Both the position numbers and the translations under genes were made by a program. Under the pieces are notes generated by a model, which ran no database searches, was not told where the DNA came from, and worked only from the letters and a program-made list of their open reading frames with translations. Shown here piece by piece: positions 1 to 9,433 of a stretch of DNA of 64,000 nucleotides (positions are counted from its first letter, which is position 1; the number at the start of each line of letters is the position of its first letter). Source of the stretch: an uncultured Porphyromonadaceae bacterium (GTDB lineage Bacteria > Bacteroidota > Bacteroidia > Bacteroidales > Muribaculaceae); NCBI GenBank assembly GCA_947175645.1, contig CAMWNP010000008.1, forward strand, positions 1 to 64,000, read 5' to 3'.

Positions 1-166
1 AGCGGAGGGCTCCGGCCTCCGCAATACTACTCCAGGTAATCGTTTGAGTGTATGGAGGGTTCTGCAACACCCTCGATTTATCGTAGCCCCTACGCCGTCC
101 CGCCTCCCACCTTCCACACTTCCGGGTCCACCACCTCCGGGGGGACTTTAAAACTTTAAGCGAAAT
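1..166. other. Left-edge intergenic segment with hairpin and partial dispersed repeat
   Basis: No credible gene. Positions 2-21 form an inverted repeat (GCGGAGG paired with CCTCCGC) that could end a gene lying left of the window, although no T-run follows. Positions 57-100 contain CGATTTATCGTA followed by a cytosine run and TACGCCGT. The same arrangement occurs in the dispersed repeat near 38.74 kb, so this is probably a diverged copy of that family. Confidence 0.4.
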
Positions 167-197
167 TTTGACAGGCAAAACAAAAGTATTAATTTTG
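167..197 (+). promoter_or_regulatory. Promoter of the TPR-barrel operon
   Basis: TTTG at 167-170 is followed after 19 bp by TAATTTTG at 190-197, an exact fit to the Bacteroidota -33/-7 consensus. Transcription should start near 203, leaving a leader of about 60 nt. Confidence 0.65.
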
Positions 198-264
198 TCA
201 TGCGAACTATTGTCCTGCTCCGGCGGGGTAGGGCAGAGGTCATCACATTCATTATCCTACATCA

Positions 265-3225
265 ATGAAGAAAACATTATTACTGACTGCTTTTGCCGCT
301 CTGGCCGCTGCATCATCTACGGCTCAGATCAACAGCGCTTTGCCGCAGGGCTATCTTGAACGGGCCCGTGCAATGTATGCCGACGGTAACTACGTGGGGT
401 GCATCCAACAACTCAGCCGCGCCGGAAACGACTCCGAGTCGCAGTTTCTGCGCGCTATGGCGGCATGGCGCCAGGGTGATGATAACGCTTACGCGCTGTT
501 ATGCCGCTTCATCGACATGAATCCCGCATCACCCGCTACCCCTGATGCCGTGATGGCGGCGGCAAACATTTTGTATGACCGGGGAGACTATGACGGCGCA
601 CTCGCCATACTTGACCGTATCTCCGACCGTGTTCTCGACAGCAGTCAGGCCGAGGAATACACCTATCACAAGGCGTATGCCCTCCTCCGTGCCGGAAAAA
701 CCGATGAGGCCCAGGCTTTATTCACCGGATTGCAGGACTCCCGCCGCTACGGTCCTGAAGCGCGGTTCTATCTCGGTTACTGCGCCTACTGCCACGAAGA
801 CTATCAGCGGGCACTCTACTATTTCAGCACCCTCCGCCCCGCAAAACAGGGTCCGCTGACAATGACTGATTACTATCTGTCACAACTCTATTATATTAAT
901 AAGGAGTGGGACAAGGCTCTGGTCACAGCCTCACGCCTGTTGACACGCACCGATGTTGAAACCGCTTTCATGGCCGAGGCGGCCCGCGTGGCCGGTGAGT
1001 CGGCCTTCGAGACCGGCGACACAGATCAGGCCATCAACTATCTGCAACGCTACATGAGCCTTACCTCCTCACCGCTCCCGTCGGCTCTCTACGTACTGGG
1101 TGTCAGCGAATATGATAACGGTGACTATGATGAGGCAGCCGGGCGGTTCGCCACGGTGACCCCTCTGGACAACGCCATGGGGCAGAGCGCGTCGCTCTAT
1201 CTGGGACAATGCCGGATTCATCAAGGAAACTACACCGCCGCACTCACTGCTCTTGACCGGGCCTACCGGATGGGCTACGACCCCGCCGTCAGTGAAACGG
1301 CCCTCTACAACTATGCCGTGGCACGCATGCAGGGTGGAAAGGTCCCCTTCGGCAGCACCGTAGCCACATTCGAGCAGTTCCTCAACCGCTATCCCTCATC
1401 GCAGTATGCTCCGGAAGTGCAGCAGTATATCATCACCGGCTACATGACCGACAACAACTATGAGGCTGCACTCGCATCAATCAACGCAATCTCTCATCCC
1501 ACTTCAGCCACCCTCGACGCCAAGCAGCAGGTGCTGTACACCCTGGGTACACGATACATTGCCACAGGAGATAACAACAAGGCCATGAACATGCTCCGGC
1601 AGGCACGCTCAATGACCGGCAGAAACCCCGCCATAGCCGCCGAGTGTGACCTCTGGATGGGTGAGATTCTCTTCAAGGAAGGTAAGTTCGACAAGGCTAC
1701 TTCATGCTACGAGGATTATCTCAGGAACGCACCACGCGACGCCGCGAACCGCCCGCTGGCATACTATGACCTGGGCTACTCCCTTTTCGGAGAAAAGAAA
1801 TTCCCCCGTGCCGAGGATGCCTTCCGCCGCTTCACCGAGTCAGGCGCCGGTAACGGTTCACTGATGCTTGCCGACGCATACAACCGCATGGCCGACTGTG
1901 AATACTACGAATCGGACTTCACACGTGCCGTGGCCCTCTATGACAAGGCTTTCGACACCGATCCCGCAGTGGGTGACTACGCTCTCTATCAGAAAGCGAT
2001 GATGAAAGGTCTGCGACGCGACCATAAAGGAAAAATCACCGGCATGCTCATGATGATGCAGCAGTTCCCCGCATCGGCGCTCTATCCTTCCGCTCTCCTT
2101 GAAACCGCAGAGGCATATACCGAACTGGACAACACCCCTAAAGCGATAGAAACCTATCAGACACTGGTGGAGAAATTCCCTTCATCGGCTCCCGGACGTC
2201 AGGGACGCCTGCTTCTTGCAATAACATATCTCAGCAACGGCAACAGTAAAGATGCCGTCGACACCTACCGCGAGGTCATAACCCTCTATCCCACCAGCGA
2301 TGAAGCACGTGTGGCCGCCGAGGATCTCAAGAAAATCTACATTGACAGTGACCGTGCCGCCGAATATGTCACATTCATGAAAAGTGTGCCTGACGCTCCT
2401 GAAGTAGACCACTCCGAGATTGAATCACTCACTTTCTCCGCAGCCGAACGGGCTTTCAACGCTTCAGGCGACACCCGCAAGGTGGAGGCTTATCTGCGTG
2501 ACTACCCCTCCGGTAGTTTCGTCCCGCAGGCAAACCTGCTGATGGCAAAGGCAATGGCAAAAGCGGGTGATCACCGCAAAACCGTGGCATACGCCATAGT
2601 GGTCACTGACCGCTATCCCCATGCGGCAGCCGTGGAAGAAGCCCTCATGCTCAAGGCCGGGGCTGAAACAGCCCTCGGAATGGATCGCGCGGCTCTCGAC
2701 ACATACCGCCGACTTGAAGCCGCTGCTTCATCATCCGCCACTCTCAATGCCGCCCGGCTCGGCATAATCCGTTCTTCACGTGACCTGGACGAACCTCATA
2801 CCGTCCTTGCCGCTGCCGACGCCCTGCTCGCTTCCACTGCAGTAGGAGCCAACGAACGTGACGAGGTCAGTTTCGCTCGTGCCCAGGCTCTCAGCCAACT
2901 CGACCGCACCGACGAGGCCCGCCGCCAGTGGTCATCCCTGGCACAGAATCTGCAATCACTCTACGGCACGAAAGCCGCTTTCGCCCTCGCTTCCGACCTC
3001 TTCGGCAGCGGTGACAATGAAGCCGCACGTGCCGCCGTGGAGAAGATTATCGACGCCAATCCACCTTACAACTACTGGATGGCTCGCTCTTTCATTCTGT
3101 TGAGCGACATCAACCGTGCCGAAGGAAACAGTTTCGAGGCTGACGAGTATCTCCGCTCGCTCCGTGAGAACTATCCCGGAACCGAATCAGATATTTTCAC
3201 CATGATTGACCAGCGTTTACAATGA
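265..3225 (+). CDS. Secreted tetratricopeptide-repeat protein
   Basis: A 986-residue protein with a signal peptide (about residues 1-21, ending STAQ), so it acts in the periplasm or at the outer membrane. The rest is a long run of degenerate TPR helical hairpins rich in A-L-Y-G-D patterns, the usual architecture of large Bacteroidota TPR scaffolds. No catalytic motif is visible. The start is the ATG directly before a Lys-Lys signal sequence, about 60 nt downstream of a good promoter. Its stop overlaps the ATG of the next gene by 4 bp, so the two are co-translated. This suggests it supports that outer-membrane barrel in assembly or transport, which is inference. The precise function is unknown. 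Confidence 0.85.
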   Translation: MKKTLLLTAFAALAAASSTAQINSALPQGYLERARAMYADGNYVGCIQQLSRAGNDSESQFLRAMAAWRQGDDNAYALLCRFIDMNPASPATPDAVMAAANILYDRGDYDGALAILDRISDRVLDSSQAEEYTYHKAYALLRAGKTDEAQALFTGLQDSRRYGPEARFYLGYCAYCHEDYQRALYYFSTLRPAKQGPLTMTDYYLSQLYYINKEWDKALVTASRLLTRTDVETAFMAEAARVAGESAFETGDTDQAINYLQRYMSLTSSPLPSALYVLGVSEYDNGDYDEAAGRFATVTPLDNAMGQSASLYLGQCRIHQGNYTAALTALDRAYRMGYDPAVSETALYNYAVARMQGGKVPFGSTVATFEQFLNRYPSSQYAPEVQQYIITGYMTDNNYEAALASINAISHPTSATLDAKQQVLYTLGTRYIATGDNNKAMNMLRQARSMTGRNPAIAAECDLWMGEILFKEGKFDKATSCYEDYLRNAPRDAANRPLAYYDLGYSLFGEKKFPRAEDAFRRFTESGAGNGSLMLADAYNRMADCEYYESDFTRAVALYDKAFDTDPAVGDYALYQKAMMKGLRRDHKGKITGMLMMMQQFPASALYPSALLETAEAYTELDNTPKAIETYQTLVEKFPSSAPGRQGRLLLAITYLSNGNSKDAVDTYREVITLYPTSDEARVAAEDLKKIYIDSDRAAEYVTFMKSVPDAPEVDHSEIESLTFSAAERAFNASGDTRKVEAYLRDYPSGSFVPQANLLMAKAMAKAGDHRKTVAYAIVVTDRYPHAAAVEEALMLKAGAETALGMDRAALDTYRRLEAAASSSATLNAARLGIIRSSRDLDEPHTVLAAADALLASTAVGANERDEVSFARAQALSQLDRTDEARRQWSSLAQNLQSLYGTKAAFALASDLFGSGDNEAARAAVEKIIDANPPYNYWMARSFILLSDINRAEGNSFEADEYLRSLRENYPGTESDIFTMIDQRLQ

Positions 3226-4826
3226 AAAAATATATAACATCAATCTTTGCCTTAGGTGTTGCCGCCCTGGCCGGCGCACAGGGTCTGAACAAGGAAATCA
3301 CTATTGAAAAGGAGATCGTTCCGGAGCAGCGTGCAGCCACACGTCTGCCGGTGACACATTCCGTGATCACCCCCAAGGTGAGTCAGACCGCTCCCTCCTT
3401 CAGCAGCCGTGGTGTGACAGCAGGAATCTCCCCGGAAATGACACTGCTCGACCCCGCTGTAACCGGTGACTCTCTCATCGCCTCACCTTATCGCGGATAC
3501 CTCTCGCTGGGCTATTTCCCCGCCTATAACTTGGGCGCGTCAGCCGGATACCGCTTCATTGACAATCAAACCACAATGCTCGGAGCCTGGGGGCAGTTCA
3601 ACGGTTACTCTTACAACCGTCATCCCCTCTCCGCAGGTGACGGCGACTACAAGACCAAAGTCGCTGACAACTCCGTGACCATAGGTGTGGATTTCTCACA
3701 TCATGCCACGGAAACAGGTGTAATCTCGGCGAACCTTGATTTCGGCTACGGAAAGAACAACGTGGGAGAGGATGATTTATGGAACCGTTCGGCAACTCAG
3801 TTCCATCTGGATGCCGGATGGAAAGACTCCGCAGGCGATCTCAATTATAATATTGGTGCTTTCGGCGGTTACTTCGGCAACTCCTTTGCCGGCGAGAACC
3901 ACGATCCTTTCAATCAGACCACTTACGGTGGAACCGCCGGAGTTGAGTTTGCAGGGGCGTCGCTTGATGTTTATGCTCTGCTGACATCCCTCAAAAACGG
4001 TGACAACACCTCCGGTATCGACAACCCGGGACTGGTAAGTTTCAATCCCGCCTACACTTTCCACAACAATGCCGTCATGGTTCATCTGGGTCTCAAGGCT
4101 GACATCAGCATCCGCTCAGGCAAAAGTTTCCGTGTGGCTCCCGACGTGAGGATTGAGTATCGTCCTGACCCCCTCTTCGCATTCTATGTGGCTGCCGACG
4201 GCGGTGTGAAGGTAAACACCATGGAGACTCTCTATGACTACTCTCATTTCACCGATCCATGTTACTTCTATGGCAACTCTTACATACCCTTTGACCTCAG
4301 CGGCGGCTTTGTCATAGGCCCGTTCCGCGGCGGATCGCTGGAAATATTCGGCGGATATGCCAAGGCCGATGACTGGCTCATGACGGGGGTTGACGGAGCA
4401 ATGGCCGTGGAGGATGTCAGGGGATGGCATGCCGGTGCACGCCTCTCCTATAGTTTCCGTGACATTCTCCGTGCCAAGGCAAGCGTGGAGATGGCTCCAT
4501 CGTCAGGCAACAAGGCATATTATCTCTGGCGCGACCGAGCCAAAACCGTAGCCGATATCTCCGTTGAGGTTCGCCCCATCACACCTCTTACCCTCGAAGC
4601 AGGGTGGGAACTCCGCTCCGGGCGCACCCTCGGCGAAACTCTCTCCCCTGAGGATAGTGACCTCGGAACAGTAAGCAATCTGCGCTTCGGTGCGGCATAT
4701 AGAATCACAGATCCTTTCACCATCTTTGCCCGCGGAGAGAATCTCCTCGGAAAGAAATGGGACATCCTCGGCTCTGTCCCGGCAAACGGCCTCTGCGGAC
4801 TTGTGGGTGTTAGTTACAAATTCTAA
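3222..4826 (+). CDS. Outer-membrane beta-barrel protein, TonB-receptor-like
   Basis: A 534-residue protein with a signal peptide (residues 1-20, ending AGAQ), a proline-rich segment, then alternating aromatic and glycine-rich strands ending in a C-terminal phenylalanine (VSYKF). This is characteristic of outer-membrane barrels. The last third resembles the end of TonB-dependent receptors (a stretch reading ENLLGKKWDILG). No plug domain is present, and the length is well below a full receptor (700-1000), so it is probably a plugless barrel rather than an active transporter. It overlaps the upstream TPR gene by 4 bp and shares its promoter. The substrate is unknown. Confidence 0.75.
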   Translation: MKKYITSIFALGVAALAGAQGLNKEITIEKEIVPEQRAATRLPVTHSVITPKVSQTAPSFSSRGVTAGISPEMTLLDPAVTGDSLIASPYRGYLSLGYFPAYNLGASAGYRFIDNQTTMLGAWGQFNGYSYNRHPLSAGDGDYKTKVADNSVTIGVDFSHHATETGVISANLDFGYGKNNVGEDDLWNRSATQFHLDAGWKDSAGDLNYNIGAFGGYFGNSFAGENHDPFNQTTYGGTAGVEFAGASLDVYALLTSLKNGDNTSGIDNPGLVSFNPAYTFHNNAVMVHLGLKADISIRSGKSFRVAPDVRIEYRPDPLFAFYVAADGGVKVNTMETLYDYSHFTDPCYFYGNSYIPFDLSGGFVIGPFRGGSLEIFGGYAKADDWLMTGVDGAMAVEDVRGWHAGARLSYSFRDILRAKASVEMAPSSGNKAYYLWRDRAKTVADISVEVRPITPLTLEAGWELRSGRTLGETLSPEDSDLGTVSNLRFGAAYRITDPFTIFARGENLLGKKWDILGSVPANGLCGLVGVSYKF

Positions 4827-5007
4827 GAAACTATTTAAATTTATGTTCGAATGATTTTGAGGATATTTTTGGATGAGTTTTGCAAGTTGAGGAGGGAGCG
4901 ATGCGGGCATCGTGACCGACGAAACTCGGCAAAAATCGCCAAAAATCGCCAAAAAGATTCATAAAAGCAGAGTATAAAAAATTATTTTCATAAATATAAT
5001 AGTTTCT
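4827..5007. other. Intergenic region with short direct repeats
   Basis: It contains a small hairpin (GATGC GGGCATC, about 4900-4912) and a direct repeat in which AAAATCGCC occurs twice between 4930 and 4951. No clear TAnnTTTG promoter was found; TATAATAG near 4997 is AT-rich but not a good match. Confidence 0.3.
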
Positions 5008-5853
5008 ATGGCTGACAACTATCTCGAACGGAAAATGGAGGAACACCGCTCAGGCGGCGACCGCTCCAAAAAGAAAATCCGGCCCGTGGCGGGGAAACGT
5101 CAGGGCGAGATTGCCGTGAAGTTTCCTCCGCGGAGGGTGCTTGTCACCGGGGGTGCCAAAGGAATAGGGCGGGCCGTGGTGGAAGCGTTCCGCAAGGCTG
5201 ACTGCACGGTGGACTTCATCGACATTGACCGTGCCGCCGGACAGCGCACCGCCCAGAGCACAGGGGCCCGCTTTATTCCCGCTGATATCTCCGATCCCGT
5301 TCAACTGCAAAAAGCGCTTGACCTGATCCTCGCTTCACGCGGCGACATCGACATTGTGGTCAGCAATGCCGGGGTAGGGGATTTCCGCCCGCTGACTGAT
5401 CTTGACTGGCAACAGTTCGACAAGGTTCAGCACATAAACCTCCGTCCGGCCGTGATCATTGCACGCGCTCTCGCGCTTCACCGTGTGGATAATCCCAATC
5501 CATGGGGCGGACGACTCATTCTTATTTCATCCTCACGCCACTTGATGAGCGAAACCGGCACCGAAGCCTATTCAGCATCCAAAGGTGCCCTCGCATCACT
5601 GACCCATGCCCTGATGATGTCACTCTCGGAACATGGAATAACGGTAAACTCCATCTCGCCGGGATGGATAGAGACTGACCCTGCCGCCATCCACACCGAT
5701 GCCGACCGCATGCAGCACCCCTCGGGGCGTGTGGGCGTGCCGGCCGACGTGGCCCGCGCATGCATCTTCCTCTCGCTCCCTGACAATGACTTCATCAATG
5801 GCTCCGACATAGTCATTGACGGAGGAATGACCCGGAGGATGATCTATGTCTGA
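5008..5853 (+). CDS. SDR-family oxidoreductase
   Basis: A 281-residue classical short-chain dehydrogenase/reductase. The glycine-rich nucleotide-binding motif TGGAKGIG lies at residues 47-54, SNAG follows strand 4, and the active site is Y188-xxx-K192 with the upstream serine in ILISSS. The C-terminal IDGGM is usual for the family. It probably uses NAD(P)H on a carbonyl or alcohol substrate that cannot be named from sequence. Compared with the usual 245-255 residues it has about 40 extra N-terminal residues, basic and probably disordered. A later start would remove this tail, but no strong alternative was seen. The membrane glycosyltransferase gene begins 35 bp downstream on the same strand. 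Confidence 0.85.
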   Translation: MADNYLERKMEEHRSGGDRSKKKIRPVAGKRQGEIAVKFPPRRVLVTGGAKGIGRAVVEAFRKADCTVDFIDIDRAAGQRTAQSTGARFIPADISDPVQLQKALDLILASRGDIDIVVSNAGVGDFRPLTDLDWQQFDKVQHINLRPAVIIARALALHRVDNPNPWGGRLILISSSRHLMSETGTEAYSASKGALASLTHALMMSLSEHGITVNSISPGWIETDPAAIHTDADRMQHPSGRVGVPADVARACIFLSLPDNDFINGSDIVIDGGMTRRMIYV

Positions 5854-5888
5854 CCGTTTCACCTGTAAACAAGTCTCACCTTCACTTT

Positions 5889-7583
5889 ATGATACAACTA
5901 CGTCCAACATCGCGCAACCTCCTTCTGCTTCTGCTTATCCTCTACATACCCTTTCTGGGTATGACCCTCTTCAACACCAAGGGTGAGCCCCGCGAGGCGG
6001 TGGTGGCAGTCTCCATGATTCAGCAACACGACTGGATTCTCCCGGTAAGCAACGGGGTGGATATCCCTTACAAACCACCCATGCTCGCCTGGTGCATAGC
6101 CATAATATCCGAACTATCCGGAGGTGAAGTGACCGAATACACCTCACGCCTCCCGTCAGCCCTGGCCATGATAATTATGACAATGGGGGTGTTCTGCACC
6201 ATACGCCGCCGCATAAACGCTCCCGTTGCATTCACCACAGCCCTTATCATGATGACATCCTTTGAACTCCAGAGGGCTGCCACATCCTGCCGTGTCGACA
6301 TGCTCAACACCATGTTCATTGTCATGGCCATGTTGGTTTTCTTCCGCACCTTCAACAGTCCACGGAAACGGATCATAAGCATAGGTTTCATACTGATGAT
6401 GAGCGGCGCCACACTCACGAAAGGTCCCGTGGGGATCATCCTCCCGTGCGCCGTGGCATGGATCTACATGCTCATCAGCGGCGAACACTGGTGGCGCGCA
6501 ACCTGGCAGACCTCTCTCTGTGCCATCCTTGCCCTTATCCTCCCCGCACTCTGGTATTATGCCGCGTGGCAACGTGGCGGCGATGAGTTCTACCGCCTGA
6601 TGATGGAAGAGAACTTCGGACGCATGACCGGAACAATGAGTTACGGCTCGCATGAGAACCCGTGGTACTACAACATCATCACAATCATCGCCGGAATGTT
6701 GCCCTTCACCCTCCTCCCCCTCATGTCGCTCCCGTTCCTGCGGATACATGACCTGCGGAACGCTCCCCGCCGATGGTGGTCCGCACTGCGCGGCGCCAAT
6801 CCATGGAACCGCTATGCAATAGTCATCTTCGCCGTAGTGTTCATCTTCTACTGCATCCCCGCAAGCAAGCGGAGCGTCTACCTGCTCCCCCTCTACCCCG
6901 CGCTGGCCTATGCCGTGGCTCTGCTCGCTCAGTGGCTCACGGTTCGTTCACCCCGTGTGCTGCGCATCTTCGCCGTAATAATCGCTCTGATTCCTGTTAT
7001 TGCGCTGATCGCCTTCCAGGTCATCCGCTCTGCACATCCTCAGGTCAGAAGCATCTCCGCTCAGCAGATAATAGACGGCATAATCGGTCAGCCCGTCGAC
7101 ATGCTCTCCTTCGTGCTCCTGATGGTGATGGTCATAATGGCTGTCCTGACCCTCCGCGGACTACGCAGGACATCTCCCCAAAACCTCTTTCAGTTCACCC
7201 TCCTCACCCTTTTTACAATTTTTTTATCCTTTGAAGCATTTTTTCAACCTGCCGTTTTAAATGGAAAAAGCGATAAAATTATTGCTCAACAACTTTATTC
7301 TCAGGGATTTGGCGAAGAACGGCAACTCCATGGATGGGTGAATGACTCACTTTTGCGCTTCTACACCGTGAACTTTTATTTAGGGAACAGTGTTACTAAT
7401 TGTGAAAAAACCGCCGAACAACTCCCACGGGAGTTTTTGGTTGGTGAAAAAGACTATCAGGAACACTGCCTGCCAAAGTACGGTCACAAATACCAAATGC
7501 GCATCTTACAGAGGTTTAACCACCGCAGTTGCGACCTAAAACAGCCGGTTTTACTGATAGAAGCAGTAGAAATTGAACAATAA
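5889..7583 (+). CDS. ArnT/PMT-like membrane glycosyltransferase
   Basis: A 564-residue polytopic protein of the dolichyl/undecaprenyl-phosphate sugar transferase superfamily (ArnT-type, GT83/PMT_2). The first periplasmic loop contains GEPREA, the acidic motif that holds the catalytic residue in this superfamily, followed by KPPML. There are about 11-12 hydrophobic segments and a C-terminal domain. It is expected to move a sugar from a polyprenyl phosphate to a lipid or protein at the periplasmic face; the acceptor is not predictable. The last roughly 380 bp is much more AT-rich than the rest, without a frame break. A polyprenol-phosphate mannose synthase at 31.2 kb could make a donor for such an enzyme, which is inference. 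Confidence 0.8.
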   Translation: MIQLRPTSRNLLLLLLILYIPFLGMTLFNTKGEPREAVVAVSMIQQHDWILPVSNGVDIPYKPPMLAWCIAIISELSGGEVTEYTSRLPSALAMIIMTMGVFCTIRRRINAPVAFTTALIMMTSFELQRAATSCRVDMLNTMFIVMAMLVFFRTFNSPRKRIISIGFILMMSGATLTKGPVGIILPCAVAWIYMLISGEHWWRATWQTSLCAILALILPALWYYAAWQRGGDEFYRLMMEENFGRMTGTMSYGSHENPWYYNIITIIAGMLPFTLLPLMSLPFLRIHDLRNAPRRWWSALRGANPWNRYAIVIFAVVFIFYCIPASKRSVYLLPLYPALAYAVALLAQWLTVRSPRVLRIFAVIIALIPVIALIAFQVIRSAHPQVRSISAQQIIDGIIGQPVDMLSFVLLMVMVIMAVLTLRGLRRTSPQNLFQFTLLTLFTIFLSFEAFFQPAVLNGKSDKIIAQQLYSQGFGEERQLHGWVNDSLLRFYTVNFYLGNSVTNCEKTAEQLPREFLVGEKDYQEHCLPKYGHKYQMRILQRFNHRSCDLKQPVLLIEAVEIEQ

Positions 7584-7625
7584 TTCATCTTTTTTAAAAA
7601 AAAACGCATTGTTTTAGTTAAAAAT

Positions 7626-7657
7626 TTTGTGAAATTCAATAAATGTTAATAACTTTG
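7626..7657 (+). promoter_or_regulatory. Promoter of the OmpA-like gene
   Basis: TTTG at 7626-7629, a 20-bp spacer and TAACTTTG at 7650-7657 match the Bacteroidota consensus closely. This is consistent with the strong codon bias of the gene it drives. Confidence 0.7.
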
Positions 7658-7689
7658 TCCGAGAATTATTAAAAGTAAATCGAATCAAT

Positions 7690-8865
7690 ATGAAAAAACT
7701 TATCCTTATGGCAGCATTGGCACTCGGTGTAGTGTCAGCCAACGCTCAGGTAACTGTTGAAGGTAGCAAGTTTACTGACAACTGGTCATTCGGTGTTAAA
7801 GGTGGTATGGTAACTCCCATGAAACACCACGCATTCTTCGGTAACGCTCGCGGTATCGCTGGTGTGGAACTCCGCAAACAGATCACTCCCTCTTTCGGCC
7901 TCGGTGTTGAAGGTGAATGGTCAGTGAACACTTCTTCTTGGATGGATTTCAAATCCTGCACAGTTTTTGATCACCAGTATGTAGGTGCTTTCGGTGCACT
8001 CAACCTCATGAACGCTTTCGCCGGATATAAAGGTACTCCCCGCGTATTCGAAATCGAAGCAGTGGCAGGTGCAGGTTGGCTCCACGCTTACAACCACGGT
8101 AAGAACGCTTACCAGGATGACGCCGCTAACTCTTGGGCAACAAAAGTAGGTTTGAACTTCAACTTCAACCTCGGCGAATCTAAGGCTTGGACTATCGCAA
8201 TCAAACCCGCTATCCTCTGGAACATGGGTGGTTCTACCAAAGACTTCCCCGGTTCTAACATGCATGCGGTTTCTTGCCAGTACAGCGCTAACGCCGCTGT
8301 TGTTGAACTCATGGCCGGTGTTACTTACCACTTCAAGAACAGCAACGGTACTCACTCTTTCCAGACTGTTCGCCTCTACGACCAGAACGAAATCGACGCT
8401 CTCAACATGCAGATCAACGGCCTCAAGGCTGACCTCGAAAACTGCGCCGGTAACAACGCTGCTCTCCAGCAGAAAGTTAACAACCTCCAGGCTGAACTTG
8501 ACGCTTGCAACAAAAAAGCACCCATCGTGAAAGAAGTTGTTAAAGACCTCAACAACGTTCACTACGTATTCTTCCGCCTCGGTTCTTCTTACATCCAGGA
8601 AAACCAGAAACCCAGCATCGAAATGACTGCTCAGGCTCTCCAGAACGATGCTAACGCTAAAGTGGAAGTTAAAGGTTACGCTTCTCCCGAAGGTTCTAAA
8701 GCAATCAACGAACGCCTTTCTCAGCGCCGTGCTGATGCCGTTAAGAACGTCCTCGTTAAGAAATACGGTATCGATGCAAGCCGCATCAACGCTCAGGGCG
8801 AAGGTGTTGGTAGCGTATTCTCTGTTCCCTCTTGGAACCGCGTTGCTATCTCAACTGTAAAATAA
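7690..8865 (+). CDS. OmpA-family outer-membrane porin
   Basis: A 391-residue protein: signal peptide (residues 1-19, ending SANA), an N-terminal eight-strand-type barrel to about residue 220, a short coiled-coil linker containing two related repeats (INGLKADLENC and VNNLQAELDAC), then a C-terminal OmpA peptidoglycan-binding domain (about 285-391). That domain carries the VKGYASPEGSKAINERLSQRRA signature, here interrupted only for length limits. It anchors the outer membrane to peptidoglycan and may form a small pore. Codon use is highly restricted (GCT, GGT, AAC, CTC), unlike neighbours, which indicates very high expression. It has its own promoter and terminator, so it is monocistronic. Confidence 0.93.
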   Translation: MKKLILMAALALGVVSANAQVTVEGSKFTDNWSFGVKGGMVTPMKHHAFFGNARGIAGVELRKQITPSFGLGVEGEWSVNTSSWMDFKSCTVFDHQYVGAFGALNLMNAFAGYKGTPRVFEIEAVAGAGWLHAYNHGKNAYQDDAANSWATKVGLNFNFNLGESKAWTIAIKPAILWNMGGSTKDFPGSNMHAVSCQYSANAAVVELMAGVTYHFKNSNGTHSFQTVRLYDQNEIDALNMQINGLKADLENCAGNNAALQQKVNNLQAELDACNKKAPIVKEVVKDLNNVHYVFFRLGSSYIQENQKPSIEMTAQALQNDANAKVEVKGYASPEGSKAINERLSQRRADAVKNVLVKKYGIDASRINAQGEGVGSVFSVPSWNRVAISTVK

Positions 8866-8892
8866 TTTTAACTGAATAATAATTCCACAGAA

Positions 8893-8922
8893 GCCTCGAC
8901 CGGTCAGGTCGGGGCTTTTTTG
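8893..8922 (+). terminator. Rho-independent terminator of ompA
   Basis: GCCTCGACC and GGTCGGGGC form a GC-rich stem around a short loop, followed by a run of six T. Confidence 0.85.
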
Positions 8923-9000
8923 TGTTTATACCACCCGGAATACCATGACCGGATGCAATCCGGGTTGAAATCTTATATGATACATCTCAGTTGCATTATG

Positions 9001-9189
9001 GCGTCCCGCCGAGGATACCGATTGTCCGTAACCCCTGCGCCGACAGGTGTGTCGTCCCGAAGGAATACATGAGCGGAGCGTCCTGACAAGGACGCTGATT
9101 TTTCGTAGAGGGTGTGTCAACAAGAATTTTGGCACACCGTATAGCGGAGCCCACAAGGCAGGGCGTCCGGCTCAGGACGCCGATTAAAT
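9001..9189 (+). repeat. Dispersed hairpin repeat, single copy
   Basis: A degenerate head resembling the 166-bp repeat (GCGTCC...CGATTGTCCGTAACCC, 9001-9033), an internal hairpin GCGTCCTGACAAGGACGC at 9078-9095, a GTGTG/CACAC hairpin (about 9112-9137) and a conserved tail from 9162 (GGCGTCCGGCTCAGGACGCC then GATTAAAT). The same tail recurs near 30.68, 30.84 and 38.80 kb. No gene is present in this stretch. Confidence 0.65.
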
Positions 9190-9253
9190 CCGGCAAGCAC
9201 ATTCTTGTAACCCCATTTCTTTAATATGTTGTAATCCAGAAAGATACTATACA

Positions 9254-9432
9254 TTATGGCAGGAAAGGCAAAATGTTTTACCCCCAAAATGTACAGAAAA
9301 CGCAAAATGTTTACCCATCCCTATCTCTGATCCGTACATGATAATACGAAGAAGAGATAGAATTTCCACTCGGATTCTCCCCCTCTTTCCCGCTAAATGC
9401 GGCTTAGATTATCTCTCCTGCTCACTTTCCTG
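9254..9432. repeat. Left copy of direct repeat flanking the ATPase gene
   Basis: This block is largely identical to 10821-11034, but with one 34-bp unit fewer. Shared landmarks are ATTATGGCAG, GCAAAATGTTTTACC, ATCCGTACATGATA, TTTCCACTCGGATTCTCC and CCCGCTAAATGCGGCTTAGA. On the minus strand it also keeps a decayed version of the promoter seen in the right copy (TATCTTTC instead of TATATTTG), but no ATPase follows it. Confidence 0.85.
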
Positions 9433-9433
9433 C

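Noticed and set aside
5483..5495. DnaA box (TGTGGATAA) inside the SDR gene, and another inside dnaX
   Set aside because: Isolated matches in coding DNA without a cluster or AT-rich unwinding element.
6156..6749. 197-codon open frame opposite the ArnT-like gene
   Set aside because: Antisense shadow; the composition (His/Glu/Asp-rich) reflects complemented membrane codons.
9117..9305. 62-codon open frame in the left repeat
   Set aside because: Formed by the repeat and decayed promoter; no ATPase residues follow, so at most a relic.
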